Shown here: positions 45,192 to 55,400 of the stretch, one piece after another
How the letters are laid out: each line of letters begins with the position of its first letter
How positions within the stretch are numbered: the stretch's first letter is position 1
Source of the DNA: an uncultured Bacteroidaceae bacterium
Lineage (GTDB): Bacteria > Bacteroidota > Bacteroidia > Bacteroidales > Bacteroidaceae
NCBI GenBank assembly: GCA_934426255.1
Contig: CAKRYD010000002.1
Location: 62,001 to 126,000, forward strand
Direction of reading: 5' to 3'
DNA: 64,000 bases
Translations under genes and position numbers: made by a program
The notes under the pieces: generated by a model
The model's input: only the letters and a program-made list of their open reading frames with translations
What the model was told of the DNA's origin: nothing
The model's database searches: none

Positions 45192-45938
45192 TTATTCCTT
45201 TCCGTTCCAATAGTCCCAGCTGGCCAAAGCCTGCAAGTGTAACATCTCCAAACCGTTTTTCACTATGCATCCCTGCCTGCGACCCTGCTGAAGGAACAGT
45301 GTTTCCTCCGGATTATAGACCAAATCATACAGTAGATGACGACTGTCTAATCTATGATACGGAATGTCAGGACACTCGGCAACGTGGGGATACATGCCGC
45401 AGGGCGTACAGTTGACTATCACGGTATATTCGTCCAACACCTTGGCAGTGATACCATCGTAGCCTATCATGCCGGCTTCGGGATGACGGCTCACCTGCAA
45501 CGTATCTATCGACAAGCTGTGAAGCCCGTATACAATGGCCTTCGAAGCTCCACCGGTGCCCAAGACCAAAGCCTTGCGGTGGGAAGGCTTCAACAAGGGT
45601 TGAAGCGAGCGCACAAAACCTATAACGTCGGCATTGAAGCCCTTCAGCCTGACCGAAGTGCCGGCATGAGCCACCCTCACAACATTAACGGCTCCTATCT
45701 CACGCGCCTCATTGCTCAACTCATCCAAATAGGGAATGACAGCCTGCTTATAAGGCAACGTCACGTTCAATCCACACAGATCGGCATGCCGGGAAACTAT
45801 CTTCGGGAACTCTTCTATCGAAGGTATCTCGAAGTTTTGATACTCAGCGTCAATGCCTTCGTCAAGGAACTTCTTTGAAAAGAAAGCCTTGCTGAACGAA
45901 TGCATCAACGGATATCCTATCAAACCAAACAGCTTCAT
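45192..45938 (-). CDS. aroE: Shikimate dehydrogenase
   Basis: A 248-residue NADP enzyme of aromatic amino acid synthesis, somewhat shorter than E. coli AroE (272). The N-terminal substrate domain shows GYPLMHSFSKAFF and GLNVTLPYKQAVIPYLDE with the catalytic Lys, and NEAREIGAVNVV. The Rossmann loop is VLGTGGASKAIVY. The C-terminus shows LVYNPEETLFLQQGRRQGC and NGLEMLHLQA. Intact. It starts 2 bp after menG and lies 10 bp upstream of the TPM gene. Confidence 0.95.
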   Translation of the reverse strand: MKLFGLIGYPLMHSFSKAFFSKKFLDEGIDAEYQNFEIPSIEEFPKIVSRHADLCGLNVTLPYKQAVIPYLDELSNEAREIGAVNVVRVAHAGTSVRLKGFNADVIGFVRSLQPLLKPSHRKALVLGTGGASKAIVYGLHSLSIDTLQVSRHPEAGMIGYDGITAKVLDEYTVIVNCTPCGMYPHVAECPDIPYHRLDSRHLLYDLVYNPEETLFLQQGRRQGCIVKNGLEMLHLQALASWDYWNGKE

Positions 45939-45940
45939 GA

Positions 45941-46678
45941 TTATTTACATGCTATATACATTGTGCTCAACCCAAAGGTGAAACGTCGGAACGACACTTC
46001 TTTGTAACCGGCCTTCCTCAGAATCTGCTGCATCACCTCGCCTTGCGGAAAGGCTTCCATCGTGGCAGGCAAATAGGCATATGCCTTGCCGTCTTTCGAG
46101 ACAAGACGTCCCAATAACGGCATCACCACATGGGAATAGATCCAAAAAAGCTGCTTCATGGGAAAGCTCACGGGAGTGCAAAGTTCCAATATGAACACAT
46201 GGCCACCCGGGCGCAGTACACGTCGCATCTCACGAAGACCGCGATCCAAGTCCTGAAAATTGCGCACTCCATAGGCCACTGTGACGACATCAAAGCTGTT
46301 GTCGGGCAATTCAAGACTCATGCAGTCCTCTTTTCTGAACTCAATGACATGGCTCAGTCCTGCCTTCTCCACCTTTTTGCGCCCCACGTCCATCATGCCC
46401 TCTGAAAGATCTGCGGCAACAATCTTCTTCGGTGATAGCCGACGACAAGCCAGAATGGCAAAGTCGCCGGTTCCGGTAGCCACATCCAGAATATCATCAT
46501 GCCTAAAGGGCTTGATCGAATCTATCGTTGCCTTACGCCACTTGCTGTCTATGCCGAACGAAAGGCAATGGTTCAAGAAGTCGTAAGTGCGGGCGATGTT
46601 GTCGAACATTCGCTCCACCTGCTTTCCCTTCGGAGCATTATCGCCATATGGCATGATGTTTTCCTGCGCGTAGCCCAT
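45941..46678 (-). CDS. menG: Demethylmenaquinone methyltransferase (UbiE/MenG family)
   Basis: A 245-residue SAM-dependent methyltransferase. Motif I is [15 protein letters not shown], and the family signatures [56 protein letters not shown] and [18 protein letters not shown] are all present. Since Bacteroidales use menaquinone, methylation of demethylmenaquinone is the likely reaction, although the family can also act on ubiquinone precursors. It lies 9 bp after purC. Confidence 0.94.
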   Translation of the reverse strand: MGYAQENIMPYGDNAPKGKQVERMFDNIARTYDFLNHCLSFGIDSKWRKATIDSIKPFRHDDILDVATGTGDFAILACRRLSPKKIVAADLSEGMMDVGRKKVEKAGLSHVIEFRKEDCMSLELPDNSFDVVTVAYGVRNFQDLDRGLREMRRVLRPGGHVFILELCTPVSFPMKQLFWIYSHVVMPLLGRLVSKDGKAYAYLPATMEAFPQGEVMQQILRKAGYKEVSFRRFTFGLSTMYIACK

Positions 46679-46687
46679 GGCTCTGTA

Positions 46688-47635
46688 TTACTTGTTCAAA
46701 TAGGCTTCGATGTTCCTTTCTATGCGCGCTGCCACATTGCCGTCCTCTTCTCCATGGAAGGTTTCACCGGTTATGTGCTCGTAGAGCTCTATATAGCGGT
46801 TGCTGATATTCTCTACAATCTCGGGAGTCATCTCCGGCACTTTCTGCCCTTCTTTGCCTTGGAAGCCGCAAGACATCAGCCATTCGCGCACAAATTCCTT
46901 GGACAGCTGACGCTGCGGTTCGCCTTTGGCAAACTTCTCCTCATAGCCATCGCTATAGAAATAACGGCTCGAATCAGGCGTGTGTATCTCATCCATCAGG
47001 TAGATTGCACCATCATGCAGACCGAACTCATATTTGGTATCAACCAATATCAGGCCGCGCTTGGCAGCTATCTCTGTACCACGCTGAAACAGCGCACGGG
47101 TATATTTCTCCAACACGGCATACTCTTCGGGAGTAGCAAGGCCTTGGGCCAGAATCTCTTCTTTGGAAATATCGGCATCATGCTCCCCTATCTCGGCCTT
47201 GGTGGTAGGCGTGATGATAGGTTCGGGAAACTTCTGGTTTTCCCTCATGCCATCAGGCAGCTTCACTCCACATATCTCACGAACGCCGCTCTTATAGGCA
47301 CGCCAGGCACTGCCACACAAATAGCCGCGGACTATCATCTCAACAGGAAAGCCCTTGCAAAGCACGCCGGCCGTGACCATGGGATCGGGAGTTGCCAGCT
47401 TCCAATTGGGACAGATGTCGGCCGTGGCATCCAGGAATTTGGCAGCAATCTGATTAAGCACCTGCCCCTTGAAAGGGATTCCCTCAGGCAAAACCACATC
47501 AAAAGCCGATATGCGGTCGGTGGCTACCATGATAAGTTCCTTGTTATTGATATTGTACACATCACGGACTTTGCCATGATACACGCTTGTCAGGCCCTCA
47601 AACTTGAAATCTGTTTTTACTAATGCCTTGTTCAT
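46688..47635 (-). CDS. purC: Phosphoribosylaminoimidazole-succinocarboxamide synthase
   Basis: A 315-residue enzyme joining CAIR and aspartate in purine synthesis. It shows [54 protein letters not shown], then [32 protein letters not shown] and the C-terminal [11 protein letters not shown]. It is of the longer type than E. coli PurC (237), as in many Bacteroidota and eukaryotes. It shares the operon with purM, six genes later. It begins 12 bp after phoH. Confidence 0.96.
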   Translation of the reverse strand: MNKALVKTDFKFEGLTSVYHGKVRDVYNINNKELIMVATDRISAFDVVLPEGIPFKGQVLNQIAAKFLDATADICPNWKLATPDPMVTAGVLCKGFPVEMIVRGYLCGSAWRAYKSGVREICGVKLPDGMRENQKFPEPIITPTTKAEIGEHDADISKEEILAQGLATPEEYAVLEKYTRALFQRGTEIAAKRGLILVDTKYEFGLHDGAIYLMDEIHTPDSSRYFYSDGYEEKFAKGEPQRQLSKEFVREWLMSCGFQGKEGQKVPEMTPEIVENISNRYIELYEHITGETFHGEEDGNVAARIERNIEAYLNK

Positions 47636-47647
47636 ACTTACTTATAT

Positions 47648-48601
47648 TTAGCAATTGTTCTTATCCTTCTTCTCTTCCCTTTCGTATGCCTCTACGATTC
47701 GTGTGACCAATTTGTGGCGCACAATGTCTCTTTTGTCCATCTCTACAAACCCGATATCAGGAACACCGTGCAATATACGCAAGGCTTCTACAAGACCGGA
47801 CTTTTGGGAGGCAGGCAAGTCTATCTGAGTACGATCGCCCGTCACTATCATCTTTGTATTGGTTCCCATACGTGTCAGGAACATCTTTATTTGGCTTGTC
47901 GTCGTGTTCTGTGCCTCATCCAGGATGACAACGGCATCATTCAACGTGCGGCCGCGCATAAAAGCCAACGGAGCTATCTGTATTACATTGGTATCCATAT
48001 ACTCAGTAAGCTTAGCAATAGGTATCATCTCTTCGAGCGCATCATACAGAGGCTGCAGATAAGGGTCTATCTTTTCCTTCATGTCACCGGGCAGAAAGCC
48101 CAGCTTTTCGCCGGCTTCAACGGCCGGACGACTCAATATGATTTTTCTGATCTCCTTTCGCTTCAATGCCCTTACGGCCAAAGCGATGCTCGTGTATGTC
48201 TTACCGGTGCCTGCAGGTCCGATGGCAAAAATCAAATCATTGTGTTCATAGGCTCTCACCAATCTCAATTGGTTTTCGCTTCGAGCACGGATGGGCTTTC
48301 CGGAGGTACTGTAGACAATCACCTCCTCCGCACTTTCGTCTTTTGTCTTTTGGCCGCGCAGAATATCCAATATGGCTTCTTCCGACAACGAGTTATACTT
48401 GGCACAATGCGATATTAGCTCTCCCATTTTCGCTTCAAAACGCGCCAAATCATCCTCTTCGCCTATGGCTTTCACCACATTGTCGCGTGCCATGATGCGC
48501 AGCTTGGGATAAAGCGACTTCACCATGCGCAAATTGGAATTCCTCACGCCATAGAATACCGCAGGATCAATGTCCTCCAATATCAAATGCTTTTCTATCA
48601 T
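47648..48601 (-). CDS. phoH: PhoH-like ATPase (YbeZ type)
   Basis: A 317-residue protein counted from MIEKHLILEDID, preferred over a start 16 codons upstream because a -7 promoter box lies in that extension. An N-terminal RNA-binding-like segment of about 110 residues precedes the P-loop FAIGPAGTGKTYTS (128-135), then VEAGEKLGFLPGDMKEKIDPYLQPLYD, Walker B VVILDEAQNTT and VTGDRTQIDLP. The E. coli homologue YbeZ works with the endonuclease YbeY; no ybeY is visible here. First gene of the seven-gene operon to purM; divergent from the DUF5715 gene. Confidence 0.92.
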   Translation of the reverse strand: MIEKHLILEDIDPAVFYGVRNSNLRMVKSLYPKLRIMARDNVVKAIGEEDDLARFEAKMGELISHCAKYNSLSEEAILDILRGQKTKDESAEEVIVYSTSGKPIRARSENQLRLVRAYEHNDLIFAIGPAGTGKTYTSIALAVRALKRKEIRKIILSRPAVEAGEKLGFLPGDMKEKIDPYLQPLYDALEEMIPIAKLTEYMDTNVIQIAPLAFMRGRTLNDAVVILDEAQNTTTSQIKMFLTRMGTNTKMIVTGDRTQIDLPASQKSGLVEALRILHGVPDIGFVEMDKRDIVRHKLVTRIVEAYEREEKKDKNNC

Positions 48602-48616
48602 TCGGCCTATTTTCTG

Positions 48617-48624
48617 CAAAAATA
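48617..48624 (-). promoter_or_regulatory. Bacteroides-type -7 box (TATTTTTG) upstream of phoH
   Basis: TATTTTTG on the minus strand, 16 bp before the phoH ATG. A TTTG lies 17 bp further upstream (48642-48645), slightly closer than the usual 19-21 bp. Confidence 0.5.
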
Positions 48625-48658
48625 CGGAATTCCTTTTAGAACAAACCATATTTTTGTG

Positions 48659-48666
48659 TACTTTTG
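48659..48666 (+). promoter_or_regulatory. Bacteroides-type -7 box (TACTTTTG) upstream of the DUF5715 gene
   Basis: TACTTTTG, 25 bp before the ATG at 48691. The region matching -33 is only TTTTAG. It is divergent from the phoH promoter, with the two -7 boxes 34 bp apart. Confidence 0.5.
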
Positions 48667-48690
48667 CCTTTCAAAGTTTCACTGAAGTCC

Positions 48691-49515
48691 ATGAACTTTC
48701 CTTTTCGCATTCGCAAAAAACACTATACATATTTCTTTTTCGGAATAGTATTCATATTGTTCCTTGTACGGCTTATATTCCCATCCATCACGCATCCCGT
48801 CATATCATTGACAGCGAATACTGAAGAAGCAAAAAAAGAGAAAGCGGTTGTCGACTCCATCACTCATCACGGGCTTTTCACCGATTCTCTGCTGAAAGCC
48901 CCCCACCGGCTGCATTCCGATTTGACCTTATCAGGCAAGGGAAACAAGCACAAGATATACAGTGTGTCAGACTATGCAAAATGCTTTCCCGACATCAACG
49001 ACATTCAACTGGCCACCGCCAAACGGCTGGGTGTTGCTCCCGTTGCCGACCGTAATGCCGCCGAGCACTGCAAGGACAGCCTTGTCTATATCGGCAACAG
49101 CCCTTATTATTATGTCAAAAGACTTTACAACTCCATACCATACCTTGTGCCACGCGCCCAACTGCTCCTAACAAAGATTGGGCGAAACTTCTTGGATTCA
49201 CAATTGGTGAAGCACGTGCGCCCCAGCCTTATCATGGTGACTTCCATCACACGCACCAAAAAGGATGTGGCCGACCTGCGCCGTTTCAATGGTAATGCCT
49301 CAGAAAACAGCTGCCACTGCCATGGAACCACTTTTGACATTAGCTACAACAAGTACCACGCCGTACAAGACCCCGACCTTCCTCCCGTATATCAAACACG
49401 CAACGACACCTTGAAGTTTATTCTCTCGGAAGTGCTCAACGACTTGAGAAAACAGGGGCTTTGCTATGTCAAATACGAGGTTAAACAAGGCTGCTATCAC
49501 GTCACTGTAAGATAA
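48691..49515 (+). CDS. DUF5715 family membrane-anchored protein, possible M15-like D,D-peptidase
   Basis: A 274-residue protein from the ATG at 48691; the frame extends 9 codons upstream through the promoter. One N-terminal membrane helix (FFFGIVFILFLVRLIF) anchors a periplasmic domain. I recall the family as DUF5715, common in Bacteroidales. The C-terminal half carries SCHCHGTTFDI (residues 207-217), which matches the zinc site pattern SxHxxGxxxD of M15 D-Ala-D-Ala peptidases (His209, Asp216), and a late CYHVTV (His270) in the place of their third zinc ligand. The usual Glu three residues before that His is absent, although Glu263 is nearby. Peptidoglycan hydrolysis is inferred. It lies 14 bp upstream of truA. 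Confidence 0.75.
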   Translation: MNFPFRIRKKHYTYFFFGIVFILFLVRLIFPSITHPVISLTANTEEAKKEKAVVDSITHHGLFTDSLLKAPHRLHSDLTLSGKGNKHKIYSVSDYAKCFPDINDIQLATAKRLGVAPVADRNAAEHCKDSLVYIGNSPYYYVKRLYNSIPYLVPRAQLLLTKIGRNFLDSQLVKHVRPSLIMVTSITRTKKDVADLRRFNGNASENSCHCHGTTFDISYNKYHAVQDPDLPPVYQTRNDTLKFILSEVLNDLRKQGLCYVKYEVKQGCYHVTVR

Positions 49516-49529
49516 AGACAACTACTTTC

Positions 49530-50324
49530 ATGTATCGCTATTTCATATTGCTCTCTTACGATGGCACGCTCTACCACGGCTGGCAACGACAGCCCAATGC
49601 CGTCAGCGTACAGGAGAAGATTGAAGATGCCCTGCAAGTGCCATTGGGCCATAAGGTTTCCATAACGGGAGCCGGCCGCACTGATACAGGTGTCCATGCC
49701 CGCTTCATGGCAGCTCATTTTGATAGTGAGTCTCAGATAGACTGCCAATGGCTCTGCTTCAAGCTGAATTGCCTGCTTCCTCAAGACATTTCAATCTATT
49801 CGGTATGCCCCGTTACAATTGACGCACATGCACGGTTCAGCGCAACGGCCAGAACATACCACTACTACCTTTCACTCACAAAAGACCCTTTCAACAGGCC
49901 TTTTTCGTGCCGGTTCTACTATCCGCTTGACTTCGACATAATGAATCAAGCCGGCGCGCTGCTTATGAAGCACACTGATTTCGGAAGTTTCTGCAAGACG
50001 GGTTCTGACAACAAAACCAACATTTGCCATCTCACACAAGCTCGTTGGCATCAAAACGGCCGGAAATCCTGGTACTTTGAAATCACTGCCGACCGCTTCC
50101 TACGCAATATGGTACGAGCCGTTGTAGGAACTCTTATCGATGTAGGCAAGCACAAACTGACACTCGAAGACTTTGAACAAATCATTCTTGCCGGAGACCG
50201 TCGGGCTTCGGGAGAAAGCATGCCAGCCTGCGGTTTGTTTCTCGAAAACATTGAATATCCCGACAGCATTTTCCTTACATCCGAAGCACCTACCTCGTGC
50301 CTAACCAAAGGAACAACATGCTGA
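49530..50324 (+). CDS. truA: tRNA pseudouridine synthase A
   Basis: A 264-residue enzyme making pseudouridine at tRNA positions 38-40. It shows YFILLSYDGTLYHGWQRQPN, catalytic Asp52 in ITGAGRTDTGVHARFM, HARFSATARTYHYYL, and the C-terminal FEITADRFLRNMVRAVVGTLIDVG. Length is normal. It is probably cotranscribed with the DUF5715 gene. Its 3' end overlaps the 3' end of the convergent EamA gene by 35 bp, so no terminator can lie between them. Confidence 0.95.
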   Translation: MYRYFILLSYDGTLYHGWQRQPNAVSVQEKIEDALQVPLGHKVSITGAGRTDTGVHARFMAAHFDSESQIDCQWLCFKLNCLLPQDISIYSVCPVTIDAHARFSATARTYHYYLSLTKDPFNRPFSCRFYYPLDFDIMNQAGALLMKHTDFGSFCKTGSDNKTNICHLTQARWHQNGRKSWYFEITADRFLRNMVRAVVGTLIDVGKHKLTLEDFEQIILAGDRRASGESMPACGLFLENIEYPDSIFLTSEAPTSCLTKGTTC

Positions 50325-51207
50325 CAAGCACCAGCAACAAATCTATGGATTTGGCACGAAGATTCTTTTCCTTGAACCACATCGCACCAAAAAGGAACGA
50401 TACAACAACACTGCCCCTCCTTATCATTGACACTATGGATATCATGGCATCAGGCAGGCTCAAGGCATAGAAATATACAAAATCGGCCAACGAAAGGAAC
50501 AAGGAAATCAAGACAATGCACCAATCCCAGCGAAAAGGCACTGCCTTCTTACGAAAAGGAAACCACACCGAGAAAAAGACTACCAGCATCATTCCGCACT
50601 GATACAGGTTATACCATCCCTGCACGGCCATTTTGTCAAGTCCTATGCCGCCCTGCTCTACCGGTGACAGCAGGTACTTGTCGTAAAGTCCGCTCACAGC
50701 ACCTAAAACGGCTGCAAGAACCACACACAGGATCCAGCGGTTATGAGAAAAGCGAATGCCCTCACGCTTGCCACTGCGGCTCAGCAGAAAAAAGGAAAAG
50801 ATAGCAAAACAGACTCCTATCCATTGCATAAGGTTAAGCCGTTCGCCAAATACGAGCAAGGCTCCCAACAGCACCATTACCGGCCGTGTGGCATTGATGG
50901 GGCCAACGATGGTAATGGGAAGATTCTTGATGCCCATATAACCCAACGCCCAAGAGCTTAACACAATCACAGCCTTTAAAAGAATGTACTTGTGCATTGC
51001 CCAACCACCACTTTCAACGAAAAAGAATGAGTGTGGCGACAAAAAGCCGGCTGACGAAGCGATGATAAACGGCACAAATATCAAAGAGCAGAAAAAGGTG
51101 TTCAGCAACAATACCGGTATCACGGCATTATCGCGTAGTGAATGCTTCTTGAAAACATCATAGAAGCCCAATAAGGCCGCAGAAAGAAAAGCTAAAGCAA
51201 CCCACAT
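50290..51207 (-). CDS. EamA-type drug/metabolite transporter
   Basis: A 305-residue inner-membrane protein with about ten hydrophobic helices and two EamA repeats. The first covers about residues 1-135 (LGFYDVFKKHSL, LGYMGIKNLPITIVGPINATRPVMVLLGALLVFGERL) and the second about 155-300 (LAAVLGAVSGLYDKYLL, PDAMISIVSMIRRGSVVVSFLFGAMWFKEKN). The substrate is unknown. The ATG at 51207 is chosen over a TTG at 51234, because that TTG is part of the -7 promoter box TACCTTTG (51232-51239). The 3' end overlaps truA by 35 bp. Confidence 0.88.
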   Translation of the reverse strand: MWVALAFLSAALLGFYDVFKKHSLRDNAVIPVLLLNTFFCSLIFVPFIIASSAGFLSPHSFFFVESGGWAMHKYILLKAVIVLSSWALGYMGIKNLPITIVGPINATRPVMVLLGALLVFGERLNLMQWIGVCFAIFSFFLLSRSGKREGIRFSHNRWILCVVLAAVLGAVSGLYDKYLLSPVEQGGIGLDKMAVQGWYNLYQCGMMLVVFFSVWFPFRKKAVPFRWDWCIVLISLFLSLADFVYFYALSLPDAMISIVSMIRRGSVVVSFLFGAMWFKEKNLRAKSIDLLLVLVSMLFLWLGTR

Positions 51208-51231
51208 CGTCTTATTAATACTTTTAGAGTG

Positions 51232-51239
51232 CAAAGGTA
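51232..51239 (-). promoter_or_regulatory. Bacteroides-type -7 box (TACCTTTG) upstream of the EamA gene
   Basis: TACCTTTG on the minus strand, 25 bp before the ATG at 51207. Its -33 region reads TTTC rather than TTTG at 20-bp spacing. It decides the start codon of the EamA gene. Confidence 0.55.
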
Positions 51240-51425
51240 CTGCAATTCTATCATTCGTGGAAACAGCAGGACAAAAGCCATATGAAGTTAAGCGTTTTTA
51301 AGGCCTGCGACCTACCAGCTACTTTGAAAATGCCGAAATTTGCAGTCTGTAATACCATCATGTGGTTGCAGCACGAAGCTTTCAGCCGAAAACTGCCGCC
51401 ACAAACAACAATAACCTAACACCCC

Positions 51426-52325
51426 ATGAAGAAGACAAGAGCAGCCGTAATCGGTTACGGCAACATCGGACGCTTTGCCATCCAGGCACTGGAGGCCGCA
51501 CCCGATTTTGAAATTGCTGGCATTGTGCGCCGTCAGGGAGCACAAGACAAGCCTGCGGAGCTGGCAACATATGAAGTCGTTAGCGACATCCGTGAATTGA
51601 AAGATGTCGACGTGGCTATTCTGGCCACACCGACCCGCTCGTGTGAGGAGCAGGCAAAAAAGATACTGGCATTGGGCATCAACACAGTCGACAGCTTCGA
51701 CATCCACACACAGATACTCGGCTACCGCAACAGCCTGATGCCGATATGCAAGCAACACGGCACGGTTGCTGTCATAGCAGCCGGATGGGATCCGGGGTCG
51801 GACAGCGTTGTCAGAGCCCTCATGCAGAGTCTTGCCCCTAAAGGACTAAGCTATACCAACTTCGGGCCGGGAATGAGTATGGGACATTCTGTATGTGTAA
51901 GGAGCAAAAAAGGTGTAAAAGATGCTCTGTCCATGACTATCCCCAAAGGTGAAGGCATCCATCGCCGCATGGTTTATGTAGAATTAGAAGAAGGAGCAAA
52001 ACTTGACGATGTGACTAAGGACATCAAGGCTGACCCGTATTTTGCCAATGATGAAACACATGTATTTCAGGTCTCTTCGGTGGATGATGTCCGCGACATG
52101 GGACATGGTGTGCACCTTGTGAGAAAAGGTGTAAGCGGAAAAACGCAAAACCAACGCATGGAGTTTAACATGAGTATCAACAATCCCGCACTGACAGGGC
52201 AAGTATTGGTAAATGTTGCAAGAGCATCCATGCGTCAACAGCCAGGATGCTATACCATGATAGAAATACCCGTTGTAGACTACCTGCCGGGTGACCGCGA
52301 GACGGCTATCAGAACTTTGGTATAG
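51426..52325 (+). CDS. ddh: meso-Diaminopimelate dehydrogenase
   Basis: A 299-residue NADPH enzyme that makes meso-diaminopimelate in one step from tetrahydrodipicolinate, bypassing the succinylase route to peptidoglycan and lysine. It begins MKKTRAAVIGYGNIGRFAIQAL with the Rossmann loop. The substrate-binding segments AAGWDPGSDSVVR and FGPGMSMGHSVCVRSKKGVKDALSMT are characteristic of DAP dehydrogenases, as is the closing YTMIEIPVVDYLPGDRE. Intact. It is monocistronic, and a terminator lies between it and the convergent giant protein gene. Confidence 0.95.
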   Translation: MKKTRAAVIGYGNIGRFAIQALEAAPDFEIAGIVRRQGAQDKPAELATYEVVSDIRELKDVDVAILATPTRSCEEQAKKILALGINTVDSFDIHTQILGYRNSLMPICKQHGTVAVIAAGWDPGSDSVVRALMQSLAPKGLSYTNFGPGMSMGHSVCVRSKKGVKDALSMTIPKGEGIHRRMVYVELEEGAKLDDVTKDIKADPYFANDETHVFQVSSVDDVRDMGHGVHLVRKGVSGKTQNQRMEFNMSINNPALTGQVLVNVARASMRQQPGCYTMIEIPVVDYLPGDRETAIRTLV

Positions 52326-52443
52326 CCACTGAGCAGCAACTCGGACAAAGCCTTTTACAAACGCAAGGCCGACAATCGGAAGAGAAAGGCTGAAAATTAA
52401 AAGACCTGCCAAGCGGCTTGGTAATCACGACAAGTACAAATAC

Positions 52444-52479
52444 AAAGAAGAGCGTGCCAAAAATGACACGCTCTTCTTT
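52444..52479. terminator. Bidirectional terminator between ddh and the 1497-codon gene
   Basis: A 13-bp perfect stem (52444-52456 with 52467-52479) with a 10-base loop. The AAAGAAG/CTTCTTT ends give a U-rich run in either direction, between two convergent genes. Confidence 0.85.
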
Positions 52480-52495
52480 ATATAATCATGCTGGC

Positions 52496-55400
52496 TTACT
52501 TCACGGCAACTTTGTTCTTGCCGATGATATAAACGCCCTTCTTCAAGCCTTTGCTTGCTTCTGTAGCTTTCACATTGCGCTTTATCAGCTTACCATCAAC
52601 GGAGTAGACACTGACTTTGTCTGTGGCCTTGATAACTTGAGCAGCCTGAATGCCATTGATAAGGCCGCCTTCGAGTGTCAGAACCAAGTCGGTGGAGCCT
52701 TCGGCAGCTTTGACCTTGGAAGGATCGATATAACCACGTTGACCGGCAATGTCGAATGCTGCAGATGTGGTAGCCTTCAAACCGTCATTGACGATATAGC
52801 CGAAGCCGGACTTATCCAATGTCAGACCGTCAAGCGTTCCTATAAGGCCGTTGGCTTCGGAAGCCGCAGAACTAACCTCTTCGGGCAACGGAGTGAGGAA
52901 GCTCAGCTCTGAAGCGTCAGCACTGTAAGCCTTATAATCGCCACATTGCAATATAAATGGTACACCAGCCTTGACTTCTTCCTGCAAAGTGAGTTCAAGT
53001 GTTGTAGTATTGGCAGCTTCGTCAATTGTCAGGTTTTTCACAGCATAAGTCTGGATGCCGTCGTTCAAGTTCATAATGGACGTAACGCCGGCAGGCACGT
53101 CATAAGGCAGTGTCTGGATGCGGATGCTGTTTTCCTTTACAGGGAAAGCTGCGGCTATGCTACCGGCATCCACCTCTTTGAATGTCCAGCAGGAAGCACC
53201 GTCGAGACCTGTAGGCCAAGGAACGATTACGCTACCGTCTTCCTGTGCATGTATCTGATGTCCCTCTTTGTTGGCATCGTTGATGGACACCATCTGTATT
53301 TGGCCTTTTCCTATGTAATCAATGCGATATGGAGAAGGCTCGTTCTGCACGAGAACTTTATAGTCAGTTCCTTTGCCCAATGACGGACCGAAATTGTGAG
53401 CCGTGCCCAGATTCTGGATGCTATAGTAGCTTGTGCCTTCTATGGGAACGATGCGCCACATGGCATAAGGATTCTCTGTATAGGTGGCACCGTCGTCTTC
53501 AGTATAAAGGCCGAAGTTGATGGTTGAGCCATTATTGGCCGTTTTCATATAGATGGCCTTATTGGCACAATAGGCGCCCGTGGCCTTACTAACAATATAG
53601 TACCACTTGCCCGGTTCTACCTTGTTCATGTTTTCCATCAGAGCTGTATAAGCAGCCTCGATGCCTTCGATGGCACTGTTGACAGCCACCTTGGTCGGTT
53701 GCTTAGCACTGACAAGGGCTTTAGCGGCATCCAGTGCAGCATTATAGGTGGCTATGCACTCTTCGTTGGTCAGACAGCCCACTTCTTCGGGATTAACAAT
53801 GCAATAAGTGCCATAGAGTTTCTTCTCTTGGTAGAGCGTCGCCAAATCGGTCGTATCAACATACAGTTCCTCTACAGCCTTGATAGCGGCCTCAAACTTA
53901 TCGTTAAACTCACTGTTGACCATCTCCAACTTTCCTATCTTGCTGCCTTCATCCCAAAGAGCTTTCATGGCATCGCAGGCTTCCTTCATGCCTTCTATAT
54001 AGTTGTATTGCTGGCGGTCGGCTGAAAGACGGGAATACAGCTGCAGGTCACCGATGCTCCATGTGATACCCGTCACATCTGGATTGGCGAAAGTGCGGTT
54101 GGCAACAGTGCCTACCATGGCCGTGTTCTTAATGACGAGGCGGATATACTTGTAGTCCTTGCCCAATTCGATTTCGGGTGACAGATAATGGTAACCGGGA
54201 ACAACACCGGGGAAGCCTTCGGTCAGTTCTGTGATTCTGTCCCACTGATCGATATCGGCCTGGTCGGGAGTTGCACCTAAATTGTCATCGTTGGTGGCAT
54301 AGATTTCGATGTCGGTAGGATTGTCCACATAGCTGTCTCCTGTACGTCCGTAATATTCAAGACGGAACATGGAAACCGGGTCTTTCAGGCGTATCTGGAG
54401 GTTGTGGTAGCCGTGACCTACAAAGGTCTTACCGGCAGAAGTCATGGCAGCCTCCCACTCTTCGGGAGTGATGTTAGGGTTCTTCATCGGATCGGTAATC
54501 CATACGGAATGGAAGTTGTGGGCTTGGTCTATCATGCCATCAATCAGATGTTCCAGGCTTCCATAGTCGGAAGTACTGAGGCTGTTGGTACTTAGTTGGG
54601 AAACATCCGTAATCTGGGGGACGCTCGTTCCACATACCTTTCCATAAACAGCATTGGCCTGCTTAATCAGGGAAGCCAATTTGTCATCCAAAGAACCACG
54701 GTCTATATAAAGGCTTTCTATCTTTTCTGCAGCTGCTTTCACAGCCTCAATGTCCTCAACGGTTACAGAGAGGTTGGCTATCTTGTCCTGTGCGGCGGCA
54801 ATGAGTGCGTCAAGCGCATCACAGGCTTCTTTCATACCGGCAACTTTATAGTACTCAGACGTTGCTGCCGGAACGGCATCATAGATCTGAAACTCGCTCA
54901 AATTAAAAGTGATGCCTGTCACTTCAGGAGAAGCAAATTTATTGTAGCGGTTGCCGCCGGGTTCAAGAGTTGAAGTCTGCTTGACCACAAAGCGCAGATA
55001 TTTGTAAGAACCATTCAGGTCAATATCGGGCGAAGTATATGTCACTGCATTATCGTTGCCGGGGAAGCCGTATTCCTTCTTTGTCATGTCCACGATTTCA
55101 GTCCAAAGGGTCGAATCAGCACTGGCCGTGCTGGCACCCAGATTGTCATCGTTCGTAGCGTAAAGTGTGATATGCGTAGGATTGTCATGCCAACCGGAAC
55201 TGCTGTTGCAACCGTCAAAATGGAATCTGATCTTGCTGACCTCACGGCCTATGTTGAATTGCAGATTGTGCCAACCCGAACCTTCTATTTGTGGAGAGGC
55301 GAAGCTAGCATCCCAGACGGAATGGAATATAGTGTTGTTGCTCCCGTCTATAAGGCCAGCATACGTGGAACCGTCAGTCAGACTCTGCGAATTGGCAGAG

